NCBI RefSeq assembly: GCF_000372725.1
Contig: NW_005200326.1
Coordinates: forward strand, 99,043-163,042
Source: Emiliania huxleyi CCMP1516
Lineage: Eukaryota; Haptophyta; Isochrysidales; Noelaerhabdaceae
Direction of reading: 5' to 3'
Length of the DNA: 64,000 nt
In this document: positions 33,201-43,075 of the stretch, piece after piece
Layout of the letters: each line of letters starts with the position of its first letter
How positions within the stretch are numbered: position 1 is the first letter of the stretch
The notes under the pieces: generated by a model
Database searches by the model: none
Told to the model about the DNA's origin: nothing
Seen by the model: only the letters and a program-made list of their open reading frames with translations
Made by a program: the position numbers and the translations under genes

Positions 33201-34615
33201 AAGAGACGCTGTTCACACCTCTCTGCGCCGGCACTCGTCCAGCTCGCCTATTCACAGCGGTGGGTGTGAAGAGACGCTGTTCACACCTCTCTGCGCCGGC
33301 ACTCGTCCAGCTCTCCCTGTGTCGAAGCAAGCTTGTCCTCGAGCATCCCCAGCTTCACCTCAATGTCGGCCGCGTCACCTGCCGACGAAGAGCTCGACGC
33401 GTCCGTGCCCGTGCCACCTGTTCACGGCTGCAGGTGTGAAGAGACGCTGTTCACAGGAGCTCGACGCGTCCGTGCCCGTGCCACCTGTTCACGGCTGCAG
33501 GTGTGAAGAGACGCTGTTCACACGAGCTCGACGCGTCCGTGCCCGTGCCACCTGTTCACGGCTGCAGGTGTGAAGAGACGCTGTTCACAGGAGCTCGACG
33601 CGTCCGTGCCCGTGCCACCTGTTCACGGCTGCAGGTGTGAAGAGACGCTGTTCACACGAGCTCGACGCGTCCGTGCCCGTGCCACCTGTTCACGGCTGCA
33701 GGTGTGAAGAGACGCTGTTCACACGAGCTCGACGCGTCCGTGCCCGTGCCACCTGTTCACGGCTGCAGGTGTGAAGAGACGCTGTTCACAGGAGCTCGAC
33801 GCGTCCGTGCCCGTGCCACTGCCCTCCACCAACGGCGGCAGCGGCGCCCTGTCTGGCCGCGGCGGCCGCAGAAACGACATCGTGCCCGCGAGGCCGCCGC
33901 CTGGCGAGTCGCTGCGCCAGCCGGGGCTGGCCTCGCGCGGCTCTGCGCGCTCGAGCGCCTAATTCATAATCACACCGAAGTTAACGATTAACCCTGCGCC
34001 GAATAATTAATTCGGCTCCGCGCGCTCGACGGCCTTCTCCTGCGCCTTGACCTCGCGCTCGAGCAGCCCCACCGTCTGCTCCATCGCGCCCATCTGCAGC
34101 TTGAGCGCCTCCGCCTCCACCTTCCACTTTGCCTTTGCGTCCGAGAGCAGCGCCTTCTCGCGCGCGACGAGGGCGCACCAGGTCGGCGCGGCGGTACGCA
34201 GCCGCGCCTCCGCCTCGAGCGCCGCGGGCACGCCGAGGAAGGCGAGCAGCGCGACCGGCAGGCAGCCCGCCGTCGCGCGCGACGTCTCCTCGCACGCCTT
34301 TTCGAGGTACGCCTGCAGCTTCTTCTCGCGCTCGCGCTTGACGGAGGCGCCGGCAAAGAAGGCGCGCGAGATGGGGAATGCGTCGGCCACGGCCGGCGTC
34401 GCGAGGCTCAGCGTCGCGTGCAGCTGCCGGAACTCGGAGAATCGCTTGGACGACCGCACCGGCTGCGCCGGCTCAGAGGCGGGAGCGGCGGACGGCAGCG
34501 TCGTCTCGATGTGGTAGACGGTGTGGCCGTCGAGCTCGCCGTGCCCCGTCACGCGTGGCGCAACCACAGTGGGGACGGATGGGGCGGCAGAGGGAGAGAG
34601 GGAGAATGTCGCCAT
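30300..34615 (-). CDS. PX-domain protein with coiled coil, multi-exon
   Basis: Start ATG at 34615 (MATFSLSPSAAPSV). A PX phosphoinositide-binding domain follows: VYHIETTLP, SSKRFSEFRQLHATL, FPISRAFFAG, REKKLQAYLEKACEE. Then a coiled coil (LKLQMGAMEQTVGLLEREVK), IEVKLGMLEDKLASTQGEL, and a beta-rich part: AHYFPASEGYRLRFSVRDMY, ELHVASASTSSRASKGG, VLGAEFSPTIGFGRLAVAAR, AEIPLVYKAKRRKWKFERGF, GIHLLECRTNLGPSDMSPV, IGPYLGSYLCQ, LGLDISGTPASLFERP. Introns again begin with a copy of the next exon. Likely at endosomal or contact-site membranes. The 3' end beyond LGLSPAQMQMLLE (about 30510) is unsure because it meets the aconitase X fragment. Confidence 0.65.
31188..32470 (-). repeat. about 17-unit AT-rich array inside a PX-gene intron
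   Basis: Units of about 55-95 bp. Each has the sense exon segment ATCCCGCTCGTCTACAAGGC plus GAAGCGGCGC, then AAATAAATAACAGTTAATCA.. and other AT-rich sequence. The flanking exons join AEIPLVYK to AKRRKWKFERG (donor GCGAAGCGGCGC, acceptor CTTACTTAG). Base composition changes sharply from the GC-rich genes. Confidence 0.9.
33043..33300 (-). repeat. 3 x 68-bp TGTGAACAG-type units plus one AT-rich insert
   Basis: Exon copies GCGAGCTGGACGAGTGCCGG alternate with the 39-nt insert. The most 3' copy uses a different insert (GTTCATTGAGGAATGAGTGA.. to CTAACTAG), so two insert families sit in one intron. Confidence 0.85.
33381..33825 (-). repeat. 6 x 67-bp TGTGAACAG-type array in a PX-gene intron
   Basis: Sense unit GTGGCACGGGCACGGACGCG plus TCGAGCTC and the insert TGTGAACAGCGTCTCTTCAC..GCCGTGAACAG. 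The donor here is GT, from the exon copy. The joined protein reads VEGSGTGTDASSSSAGD. Confidence 0.88.
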
Positions 34616-35137
34616 GCGGATGCAATGAGTTGGAGATGGCGGCCGGGCGCCGCCGACCCGACGGAATTCCCTTGAGGACTGCGCCCGGGCGAAATAAAGA
34701 ATTTCCCCCCTCGCAGGTACGCGACAGGAATGATTCGACACAACCAACGGCGGGCACGTCTCGAGATCATGGTGCGCGCGCTCGCCCCACCCGTGCCCAC
34801 GGCGGCCCGCGCGTGCGCGCGCGCGGTAGTAGGAGTAGGCTGCGGGTCGTATCACGCCGGTGGTGCACCACCGGTTGCTGATCCTCGGGAGCAACGAACC
34901 GAGCAGCCACACAATGAGCGCCAAACAGCAACACATTCAGCGACCAGGGGAGCACCAGCCGAGGTGCTGCCCGCCGAGGCCCGAGCACGCGAGGATGTGC
35001 TGCATGCAACATGTCTCTCGGCTGGCTATCTCGGTGTCCTTCTTCATATAGATATCCAAAACCGCGCGTCACATTCCCCTCGAGGGGAACGGGGTTGTGC
35101 GTTTATGTGAACAGCGTCTGACTGTCACTGTGGCAGC
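34616..35137. other. upstream region of the PX gene, no gene seen
   Basis: Contains the 5' flank of the PX gene and a GCGCGCGCG-rich stretch at about 34810-34830. The phrase GTTGTGCGTTTATGTG at 35092-35108 recurs near 35300 and near 262 of the window. Confidence 0.4.
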
Positions 35138-35275
35138 CAGCTGGCTGTGTGTCTTGTGAGCTTGTTTGTGTCTGTGTGTTGTTCGTGCGTGTCGTCATCA
35201 TCTGTCCCGCGTCCACCCATACCGCGTTGGTGTCCAGTCCGAGCCTGACTGTTGTTCATCTTTCTACATACATAC
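35138..35275 (+). repeat. dispersed repeat family B, copy 2 (shorter)
   Basis: Matches 22690-22840 with a few changes (TGTTGTTCGTGCG, TCCCGCG) and ends in CATACATAC instead of CTACCTAC. Confidence 0.8.
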
Positions 35276-35969
35276 ATCACTGTGCTATTTCGGGGCCCGG
35301 AGTTGTGCGTTTATGTGAACAGCGCAAAGCGCGAAATCACGTATTTTCTTGTCAATAACAAGGTCTGTGAATCTCTCACACCCTCACTGTCGTCGTATGC
35401 GAGTTTCTTGTTTCTTTCCCCATATTTAAGAGGTCCAACTGACGTCCCCCTTTCCCATAAGCAACAGAGATGTTCCCCATATTCCCCCTTCCTGGACAAC
35501 CACACACAAGGTCCAACCCTCGCCTTTCCCGTTCCGCTCGCGCTGGCCCCGCCGCGTCGACGCACATATGGCCGCGGGGAGCTGCACGCCCGAGCGGCGC
35601 GACGCCTCCTGCTCACGCAACCCGCCGCTCCCTCTCCGCTCCCACCATGCGATGCGCTTCGATTTGGCGCCCGAGCGGCTACGCCCCCCTCGGCCTCACA
35701 ATCCCTGCCACCTCCCGTTCGCAGGTGAGGCTGCTGCCATCGGGGAGCCGCGAGACGCGGCCGCTGCCGCTCGTTCCCCACCCCTTCACCGAGCGAACCC
35801 GCCCGATTGCCCCCACTCTTTTCCGGCGAGAGAGCGACGCAGCCCGCTCGCTTGCCAATCGCTGCCCGGCTCCAGTCCTAGCGCCGAGGACACGAGAGAG
35901 TGTGCCGGTCGTCGCGATGCTAACGCCGAGGCGTGCTGCCCGTAGGTGTGGCAGTGACCTGGCTCGACC

Positions 35970-36015
<46 letters not shown>

Positions 36016-36098
36016 TTGAGCATGGCCTCTGCCCTTCATTAGCAAACCACGCGTCAAGCGATCGATTTCTTTTTATCTGTGTAGGCGAGGCTCGAGAG

Positions 36099-36140
<42 letters not shown>
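35970..36140. repeat. (CT)n tract and 39-base poly-G run
   Basis: CT repeats at 35970-36014, poly-G at 36102-36140. ORFs in 35480-36040 are in several frames and none is convincing. Confidence 0.9.
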
Positions 36141-36149
36141 CTGCGGGGT

Positions 36150-37390
36150 TGGACAGTCTCCAGTCCCCAGTCATAATAGTAGTGCTCTGCACAGTCTGCT
36201 AGTACATTCTCCAGTAACCAGCAGGACTCTGCACAGTCTCCAGTAACCATTAATAATAGTACTGCTCTGCACAGTCTAGTGACCAGTAATAATAGGAGTG
36301 CTCTGCACAGGTCTCCAGTAACCATAGGAGTGATCTGCACAGTCTCCAGTCCCCAGTCATAACAGTAGTGATCTGCACAGTCTGCTGGTACAGTCTCCAG
36401 TAACCAGCAGCAGCAGCAGCAGGACTCTGCACATTGACCAGTGACCATTAATAATAGTACTGCTCTGCACATCTAGTAACCAGTAATAATAGGAGTGCTC
36501 TGCACAGTCTCCAGTAACCATAGGAGTGCTCTGCACAGTCTCCAGTCCCAGTCATAATAGTAGTGCTCTGCACAGTCTGCTCGTACATATAGTGCTGCTC
36601 TGCACATCTAGTAACCAGTAATAATAGGAGTGCTCTGCACAGTATCCAGTAACCATAGGAGTGCTCTGCACAGTCTCCAGTCCCAGTCATAATAGTAGTG
36701 CTCTGCACAGTCTGCTCGTACATATAGTACTGCTCTGCACATCTAGTAACCAGTAATAATAGGAGTGCTCTGCACAGTCTCCAGTCTCAGTCATAATAGT
36801 AGTGCTCTGCACAGTCTGTACAGTCTCCAGTAACCAGCAGCAGCACATCTAGTAACCAGTAATAATAGGAGTGCTCTGCACAGTCTCCAGTAACCATAGG
36901 AGTGCTGTGCACAGTCTCCAGTCCCAGTCATAATAGTAGTGCTCTGCAAAGTCTGTACAGTCTCCAGTAACCAGCAGCAGCACATCTAGTAACCAGTAAT
37001 AATAGGAGTGCTCTGCACAGTCTCCAGTAACCAGCAGCAGCAGGACAGTCCCCAGTAATGGTACTGCTCTGCACAGTCTAGTAACCACAGTCATAATAGT
37101 AGTGCTCTGCACAGTCTGTACAGTCTCCAGTAACCAGCAGCAGCAGGACTCTGCACAGTCCCCAGTAATGGTACTGCTCTGCACAGTCTAGTAACCACAG
37201 TCATAATAGGAGTGCTCTGCACAGTCTCCAGTAACCAGCAGCAGCAGGACTCTGCACAGTCCCCAGTAATGGTACTGCTCTGCACAGTCTAGTAACCACA
37301 TTCATAATAGGAGTGCTCTGCACACAGTCTCCAGTAACCAGCAATAATAATGGTGCTCTGCACAGTCTCCAGTAACTCCAACCAGTAGCA
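36150..37390. repeat. 1.2-kb satellite of CAGTCTCCAGTAACCA / GTGCTCTGCACAG modules
   Basis: Three modules (CAGTCTCCAGTAACCA, CAGTCATAATAGTAGTG, GTGCTCTGCACAGTCT) recur in changing order at about 25-50 bp steps with higher-order units near 95-125 bp. It is neither coding nor in an intron and stops about 150 bp before the DUF285 gene start. Confidence 0.9.
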
Positions 37391-37538
37391 CTTTACTTCC
37401 ACACGTTGTCCTTCACACAGCCTCTCATTTCAGACCCCCCACTCATGCGCATAGCTGTTCGCACTTCCGACCAATGCAAGCCCCTTAACTCACCCCTCAC
37501 CGTGCCGCCTGCCCCCCACCTTTCCCCTTCCGCAGACA

Positions 37539-38696
37539 ATGAAGCTCATCCTCGCAGCCTTTGTCGCACTACTCCCTCCCGGCACCCCCACCGGCGCGCC
37601 GGTACCCTCACCGCCGCCCTCGCCGCCGGCCTCGCCGCCCTTCCCCCCGGGAGTTGCACCCCTCCCGCCGCCGCCATCTCCACCGGGCACCTTTGCCAAC
37701 AAGCCCGCCCTGCAGACCGCGGCCGACCTGTGGTGCAGCAACGAGGCGGCCGCCCTGGCTGAGTACGGCAACATCGCGGATTGGGACTTGAGCCGCATCA
37801 CCGACCTGAGTTGTCTGTTCAGCGCTTCATCGGCGTGGTGCGGTTGGAGCGGGTCCTCCACGACCGGCAAGAGCACGTGCGACCCCGACATCAGCTCGTG
37901 GGTCACGTCTGCGGCCACCGACATGAGCAGCATGTTCCACGGCGCCACCGCCTTCAACAAGGACATCTCCTCGTGGAACACGTCTGCTGTTCGCTCCATG
38001 ATCAGCATGTTCGAAGGCGCCTCCTCCTTCGACAAGGACATCTCCTCGTGGGACACGTCTGCTGTTCTCTACATGAGCGGCATGTTCCGCGGCGCCACCT
38101 CCTTCGACAAGGACATCTCCTCGTGGGACACGTCTGCGGTTCTCTACATGACCGGCATGTTCGAAGGCGCCATCTCCTTCGACAAGGACCTCAGCTCGTG
38201 GGACGTGTCTGCAGTCGTCGATGGTCTCATGGGCGCCATGTTCGAAGGCGCCTCCTCCCTCAGCGACTGCAACAAGGCGCTCATCCAGGCCAGCTTCAGC
38301 ACGCAGACGAGCGCGTGGCCCTCGGACTACAACTCGTGGGGCTTGTTGTGCACCGGCGTCTGCGGCGACGGCACTGCGCTCGACGCAGTGACGCGGAAGT
38401 GCGAGGTCTCGCTCGGCAACGGTACCGAGGTGCTCGACGGCAAGGTCGAGGTCGTGCTCGGCAGCGCCACCGAGGTGGTCGACGGCAAGGTCGAGATTGC
38501 GTGCTCCGACAACCGCCGCCTAGAGGAGGCGCAAGAGGAGGGCGCACAGGAGGCGGCGGCGGCGTCAATCGTCGACGGCCTCCTCGCGCGGCACCCGGAC
38601 TTCGTCGCCGAACTGCGGCGTGCAAACCTTGATGAGAAGGCCATCAAGATCATGCTCGAGCTCGGGCAGGATTTTCGGCTGCCGGCGCTCGCGTAA
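37539..38696 (+). CDS. secreted BspA/DUF285-repeat protein
   Basis: 385 codons without intron. A signal peptide (MKLILAAFVALLPPGTP) leads into a Pro/Ser spacer. From about residue 125 come four to five 25-residue repeats of the DUF285/BspA type: DISSWNTSAVRSMISMFEGA, SFDKDISSWDTSAVLYMSGM, SFDKDLSSWDVSAVVDGL. The repeats fold as Leu-rich-like surface modules and are common in large families in algae and bacteria. The tail has NGTEVLDGKVEVVLGSATEV and an acidic Ala-rich helix. The stop codon is followed directly by another Pro-rich gene. Likely a cell-surface or secreted protein; ligand unknown. Confidence 0.85.
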   Translation: MKLILAAFVALLPPGTPTGAPVPSPPPSPPASPPFPPGVAPLPPPPSPPGTFANKPALQTAADLWCSNEAAALAEYGNIADWDLSRITDLSCLFSASSAWCGWSGSSTTGKSTCDPDISSWVTSAATDMSSMFHGATAFNKDISSWNTSAVRSMISMFEGASSFDKDISSWDTSAVLYMSGMFRGATSFDKDISSWDTSAVLYMTGMFEGAISFDKDLSSWDVSAVVDGLMGAMFEGASSLSDCNKALIQASFSTQTSAWPSDYNSWGLLCTGVCGDGTALDAVTRKCEVSLGNGTEVLDGKVEVVLGSATEVVDGKVEIACSDNRRLEEAQEEGAQEAAAASIVDGLLARHPDFVAELRRANLDEKAIKIMLELGQDFRLPALA

Positions 38697-38860
38697 GGCG
38701 AACGAGCGTCAATGGCATCACTTCGCCTAACTCCAAGTACGCATCGCACGTTCTTGCCCTACCGCCGCCGCTGGACGGCACTCTTGGGCGCCGCCGCCTC
38801 GCCGGCCGTGGGCTCGTTCTCGCGCTCTCCCCCTGCCAGCTTCAGGCCAGGGCGGAGGCG

Positions 38861-40279
38861 TGCGGCTTCTCGCTGCCGGCGGCGCCGCCTCCCTCCGCCT
38901 CGCCGTCGCCGCCGCCGCCTCCCTCCTCCTCGCCGTCGCCGCCGCCGCCCTCCGCCTCGCCGTCGCCGCCGCCGCCCTCCGCATCGCCGTCGCCGCCGCC
39001 GCCCTCCGCCTCGCCGTCGCCGCCGCCTCCCTCCGCCTCGCCGTCGCCGCCGCCTCCCTCCGCCTCGCCGTCGCCGCCGCCGCTAGGTGTCTCTGTGACT
39101 ACGGGCGCTTCAACCCCAGACAGTGGAGCAGGACGCCGCCGCCAGCGCGTCCTGCTCGACGCCAGCCAGATGACTGGCCAGCCGGCGTCTACTCTGTACG
39201 ACTACGCCGACAGCGTCTCCCTCGACGCGCAGTTCTACCTCGTCGACACAATTTCCGGGACCGCTCTCGACCAGACCACGATCATCGCCCTGTGCGAGAG
39301 CGCGGCGGCATCGGCGACGTGCGCCACTGGCGACAGGGCCACCACCTCCGAGCTCAAGCTGCTGCAGCTGCTCGACCGCACCGACACGATCCGCGGGGAC
39401 CCTCTCCTTGACGCCTCCGAAATCCAGGATGCTGGCGCGGGAAGTGGCGTCACCGTCTCGCACGCCAACAAGGTGGAGATCGTTGCCCGTTCCGTCGCCA
39501 TCTTGGAGGAGGGCCAGACGCTTGATGAGCTGGCCGCCAACGTGACCGCGGAGAACGAGCTAAAGATCACACAGCTCCGTGAAAATACCAACCTCCAAGG
39601 CAACTTGGCCTTTACCAGCCTCGTCATGTTCCCTCCGCGTCCCCCCCCCTCGTCGCCGCCGACGCCGCCACCGACCCCTCCGCCGCCACTCTTCCCTCCT
39701 AAGATTCCGTCGGACATGCCACAGACGCCCCCGCCCCTGCCGTCGGCGCCGCCGCCCTCGCCGCCGCCGCCGTCGGCGTCACCGTCGCCGCCGCCACCCT
39801 CCGCCTCGCCGTCGCCGCCGCCTCCGTCCGCCTCGCCGTCGCCGCCGCCTCCCTCCGCCTCGCCGTCGCCGCCGCCGCCCACGCCGCCGCCTCCCTCCGC
39901 CTTGCCTGCGCCGCCGCCGTCCATGTCGCCGTCGCCGCCGCCGCCTCTGCCGCCGCCTCCGTCCGCCTCGCCTGCGCCGCCGCCGTCCGCGTCGCCGTCG
40001 GTGGCCCCTTTCGGCTTTACACTCCGCCAGGGCTTCTGCGCTGACGACAACGGCAGCAAGTGCAAGGAGCTTGGCCGCGAATTTCGCAAGGGTGACTACG
40101 GCGTCGCGCGGCTTGCGTGCCGACAGCTCTGCGAGCGGACACCTGGCTGCCAAGCCGCCGAGCTTCTTCGCCTCCACAAGACGTATTCGCTCTGCAAGGT
40201 GTGCGGCTCGGCCGCCACGCGCACGAACAAGGCGCCGGCGAACAACGTCGAGTGTCTCACTTACAACAACGGGGACTGA
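38861..40279 (+). CDS. secreted Pro/Ser-rich (pherophorin-like) protein with Cys-rich C-terminus
   Basis: Open frame ending at TGA 40277-40279. A first block of SASPSPPPPP repeats is followed by a globular part (ASTLYDYADSVSLDAQFYLV, DTIRGDPLLDASEIQDAGAG, ANKVEIVARSVAILEEGQTL), a second SASPSPPPPS block, then a Cys-rich end (FCADDNGSKCKELGREFRKG, ACRQLCERTPGCQAAE, CKVCGSAATR) that resembles PAN/apple-like domains. Hydroxyproline-rich extracellular matrix is the likely place. The start is not fixed: the frame is open further left (RGLVLALSPCQLQARAEACG) but has no good ATG, so an upstream exon is likely. Could belong to the same transcript as the DUF285 gene. Confidence 0.7.
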   Translation, partial: CGFSLPAAPPPSASPSPPPPPSSSPSPPPPSASPSPPPPSASPSPPPPSASPSPPPPSASPSPPPPSASPSPPPLGVSVTTGASTPDSGAGRRRQRVLLDASQMTGQPASTLYDYADSVSLDAQFYLVDTISGTALDQTTIIALCESAAASATCATGDRATTSELKLLQLLDRTDTIRGDPLLDASEIQDAGAGSGVTVSHANKVEIVARSVAILEEGQTLDELAANVTAENELKITQLRENTNLQGNLAFTSLVMFPPRPPPSSPPTPPPTPPPPLFPPKIPSDMPQTPPPLPSAPPPSPPPPSASPSPPPPSASPSPPPPSASPSPPPPSASPSPPPPTPPPPSALPAPPPSMSPSPPPPLPPPPSASPAPPPSASPSVAPFGFTLRQGFCADDNGSKCKELGREFRKGDYGVARLACRQLCERTPGCQAAELLRLHKTYSLCKVCGSAATRTNKAPANNVECLTYNNGD

Positions 40280-40824
40280 GGCTGGTTCCCTGGTGCCCTC
40301 CCCTGCGCTGGACGGGCACCCCCCGCCCCGAATGCATGAGCTTACCTGTAGGCGGACACGATGCATTTGCACCAAGGCTTGCGACGAAAAACGCGCTCGG
40401 GGGGGGCGAGGACCCGTGCGCGGGGGACGAGGACCCGCGCAGGTGGCGAGGACCCGTGCGGCTGGGCGTGCGGCTGGGTCTATGAGGGGACTGGGGCTGG
40501 CGCAAGAGGGCCTCGGCGCCATCCACCGTGGTTGCATGTGCATGTAGCGGGGACCGACCGGCCGGGGTGGTGGGTGGCGCCTCTCACCCGGCGTCGTAGA
40601 CGTAGTCCGCGCTGCATGAGGGTTCTTGTGTGCAGCGTCCCATGTAGTACTTGCCGGTTTTCTGCCTGCTTGCTTGTTTCTGGGCTCTAGGTGGTGGCGC
40701 CCACGTTGCACGAGAGCATGTGTACCGGGCAGGAGCTGTGAAAGTCGCAATTTTGGTCACTTGTAGTGAGCGTCGGGCTGGTGGTTCGACACCGAGTTTG
40801 AAAGATCTGTTTCTCTACGTCTCT

Positions 40825-40847
40825 CTTCACAGGAAAATCCTGTGAAG
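40825..40847. other. perfect hairpin CTTCACAGGA-AAA-TCCTGTGAAG
   Basis: Ten-base stem and short A loop, 545 bp after the previous gene and 83 bp before the candidate transposon end. It resembles the TTCACA core of the small intron elements. Role unknown. Confidence 0.6.
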
Positions 40848-40956
40848 AAAAGCGGAGAAAAAAACAGAAACCTTTTCTGCCTCGGCCTTAGCCGTCGGTA
40901 CTCCGAAAGCGTGCTATCCAAGTAGCACGTGAACCTGGTTTGTGGAGCTCCCGCAC

Positions 40957-42065
40957 CTGTTCTGACAGAGACCTGGCCGTTCTGACAGCGTTCTGACAGC
41001 GTTCTGACAGCGTTCTGACAGCGTTCTGACAGCGCAAAATCCTCCCCTCTCTTCACAGCTCAGGGGTTCTGACGTTCCCAGTTGCCCCGCTCCTTCCCTC
41101 TTCCTGTCTTGAAGTCTCCCTCCGAGCCACGGACGGACTCAACACACAGCACGTCCTCCCAAGCGCCAAGGCGACACTCTCACGTTGAGGCGTACGTAGG
41201 CCCTGTTCTGACACAAACTTGGTCCCCGTTCTGACACAAACTTCAACTTTCAACTTCGAGTCCAAGTTCGCCTGTTCTGACAATCTGTTCTGACAATTTA
41301 AAAAGAAATGCGTGCATCCCACCAAGCGGGAGCGCAAACAGCTGTAACCGTCGACAGGAGCACGCCAAGGCCGCCATCATGCCGGGGCCTCGAGGCAGCA
41401 AACGCGCTCTTGCGATGGTCTGCGGCGCAGGCTGGAGCCCCGCGACAGAGCCGAAGAAGCTGCGGCCCGGCAGCAGCCACGCCGAAGCGCCGCAGCACAA
41501 TGTGCGATGTGCGGGCCCGGCAGTCCAGTTAGACGCGAAGGCTGCTTCCAAGACGGCAGCCTCGGGTCACGAGGGACCGAACGTGCCGCTTGCGACGCCG
41601 CCGCGCCGTCCTTTGGCACCACCGCCAAACGGCCCTTGCTCCTCCGAGACACGCGCCGCAGAGACGCGCTTGTCGCCGCCAAAGCAACAGCAGCAGCAGT
41701 GGCAGCGAGACTTAACGTTTGCAGTGCGGCCTCGCCGCAGCCCAGCCGCCGCTCGCCTTGCCCTGGCCAGGCGGCCGAGCAGGCGGTGCCCGCAGCCGAG
41801 GCAGATCAGCGGGATGGGCTCGAGCGGGCGCCGCCGCCCCCTGGCGCCGCGCCCGCGAAGGAGCCTGCAAAGGCGGGGGCGATCGGCGAGGCGGCGGCGC
41901 TCGCGTCTTGCAGATGTTCACACTTGGCCCGCTCTCGCGTGCTGGCAACGTTCTGACAGTACCCTACCCACAAAAGTGTTCTGACAGCGTTCTGACAGCG
42001 TTCTGACAGCGTTCTGACAACGTTCTGACAGTGTTCTGACAGCCGTTCTGACAGCTTTTTGACGG
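40957..42065 (+). repeat. about 19 same-direction copies of GTTCTGACA
   Basis: Six at 40957-41034, one at about 41067, four at 41203-41290 and eight at 41949-42060. In the two dense clusters they are spaced 11 bp apart, one helix turn. Frames between them (for example 41379-41984 and 41507-41956) overlap each other and none is convincing as a gene. Confidence 0.85.
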
Positions 42066-42111
42066 TAATTTACAGTTAAGACTCACCATCTGGTCTGAAT
42101 AGAGGAGAGCG

Positions 42112-42846
42112 ATGTCAGTGTTGGTTACAGCAGAAAGGTTCCTTAATTCGCTCCACTACAAAAAAAGTCCGGTGGGGAACCGACATCATGGCCCCGAATG
42201 CCGCAGGGAGGAAAGGGGGAGAGAGGAAGCCAACGCGACGTGCGCAGAGGATGAGGATATAAACTGGGACGACGCAGCGGAGGGGATAGGCGAGGGAATC
42301 GAGGGACCGGAGGGCTTTCGCGACAGCGACGATGACGACGAAGAAAGAGGAGGGGACGGAGGGGCGACACGCAGGAGGAGCGAAATCGCTAACGGCCCGA
42401 GCAGAGAGGGCGACGGCGGGGCACGAGGGAACAACGGAGACGCTACCGATGACGCGAACCGAGGCACGGACGCCGGCGGGGACGGGGAGGGCGACAGCGA
42501 CGTCGAGGTTGACGCAACCGTATCGAGAGCGCCACCCAAAAAGGGGCGGACAGCCATGGAGGTCACCGAATGGAGGGCGAACGGCACGATGCGAAAAGGC
42601 AGGGCGAGGCGGATGGAGAAAGAAGTGCCGAGAAGGCCATGGTGGAGGGGAGGGACGGGAGGACGAAAGAAGGGCGAGGAGGACGAGCGGCCCGCACAGA
42701 CCGCGAGCAGACAGCGCCTGCTGGCCATTTCGAGACATTCGCCAAGAACGCTAGCTACATGGGAGGGCTTCGTGAAGGATGGATTGAAAAACATTCGAAC
42801 AAAGAAGAGGCGACGGGAGGAACCGGCGGAGGATGCAGTGACGTGA
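42112..42846 (+). CDS. hypothetical acidic/basic-mosaic protein, possibly element-encoded
   Basis: 244 codons from MSVLVTAERFLNSLHYKKSP. An acidic stretch (DEDINWDDAAEGIGEGIEGP, DSDDDDEERGGDGG) is followed by a basic part (MRKGRARRMEKEVPRRPWWR) and an end ISRHSPRTLATWEGFVKDGL. The codon after the last residues is followed by GTGAGACACAC, a possible donor, so the (CA)n tract may have cut off later exons. Nuclear or chromatin-type composition; no domain recognised. Confidence 0.4.
   Translation: MSVLVTAERFLNSLHYKKSPVGNRHHGPECRREERGREEANATCAEDEDINWDDAAEGIGEGIEGPEGFRDSDDDDEERGGDGGATRRRSEIANGPSREGDGGARGNNGDATDDANRGTDAGGDGEGDSDVEVDATVSRAPPKKGRTAMEVTEWRANGTMRKGRARRMEKEVPRRPWWRGGTGGRKKGEEDERPAQTASRQRLLAISRHSPRTLATWEGFVKDGLKNIRTKKRRREEPAEDAVT

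Positions 42847-42848
<2 letters not shown>

Positions 42849-42932
<84 letters not shown>
42849..42932. repeat. (CA)n microsatellite
   Basis: About 40 uninterrupted CA units between the acidic-protein frame and the inverted family A repeat. Confidence 0.95.
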
Positions 42933-42934
<2 letters not shown>

Positions 42935-42945
42935 GCTCACCCACG

Positions 42946-43075
42946 CGCACTGGGCCTTGCACTTTGAATGCCGTGGGGCTCCTGTCGTCAGACGTGGAGA
43001 CGCGAGGGTTGCCCCCCCTTGCCCCACCACCTCGTGTGTGTGGAGAAGTTTACCTTACCTTACCTTACCGAATGC
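42946..43075 (-). repeat. dispersed repeat family A, inverted copy
   Basis: Reverse complement of the block at 55733-55866, including GGCCTTGCACTTTGAATGCC and GTGTGTGGAGAAGTTTACCT followed by repeated TTACC. Confidence 0.8.

Noticed and set aside
38860-39085. Arg-rich and Ala/Val-rich alternative frames over the SPPPP repeat
   Set aside because: The frame with SASPSPPPPP continues into a clear globular region with Cys-rich end; the others stop.
37539-40279. One fused DUF285 plus Pro-rich gene
   Set aside because: There is a stop at 38694-38696 and no exon-copy junction was found to bypass it, so two genes are reported, with the possibility noted.
41379-41984. Two overlapping ORFs between GTTCTGACA clusters
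   Set aside because: Composition is Arg/Pro/Ala-rich in both, with no motif. Neither frame is favoured.
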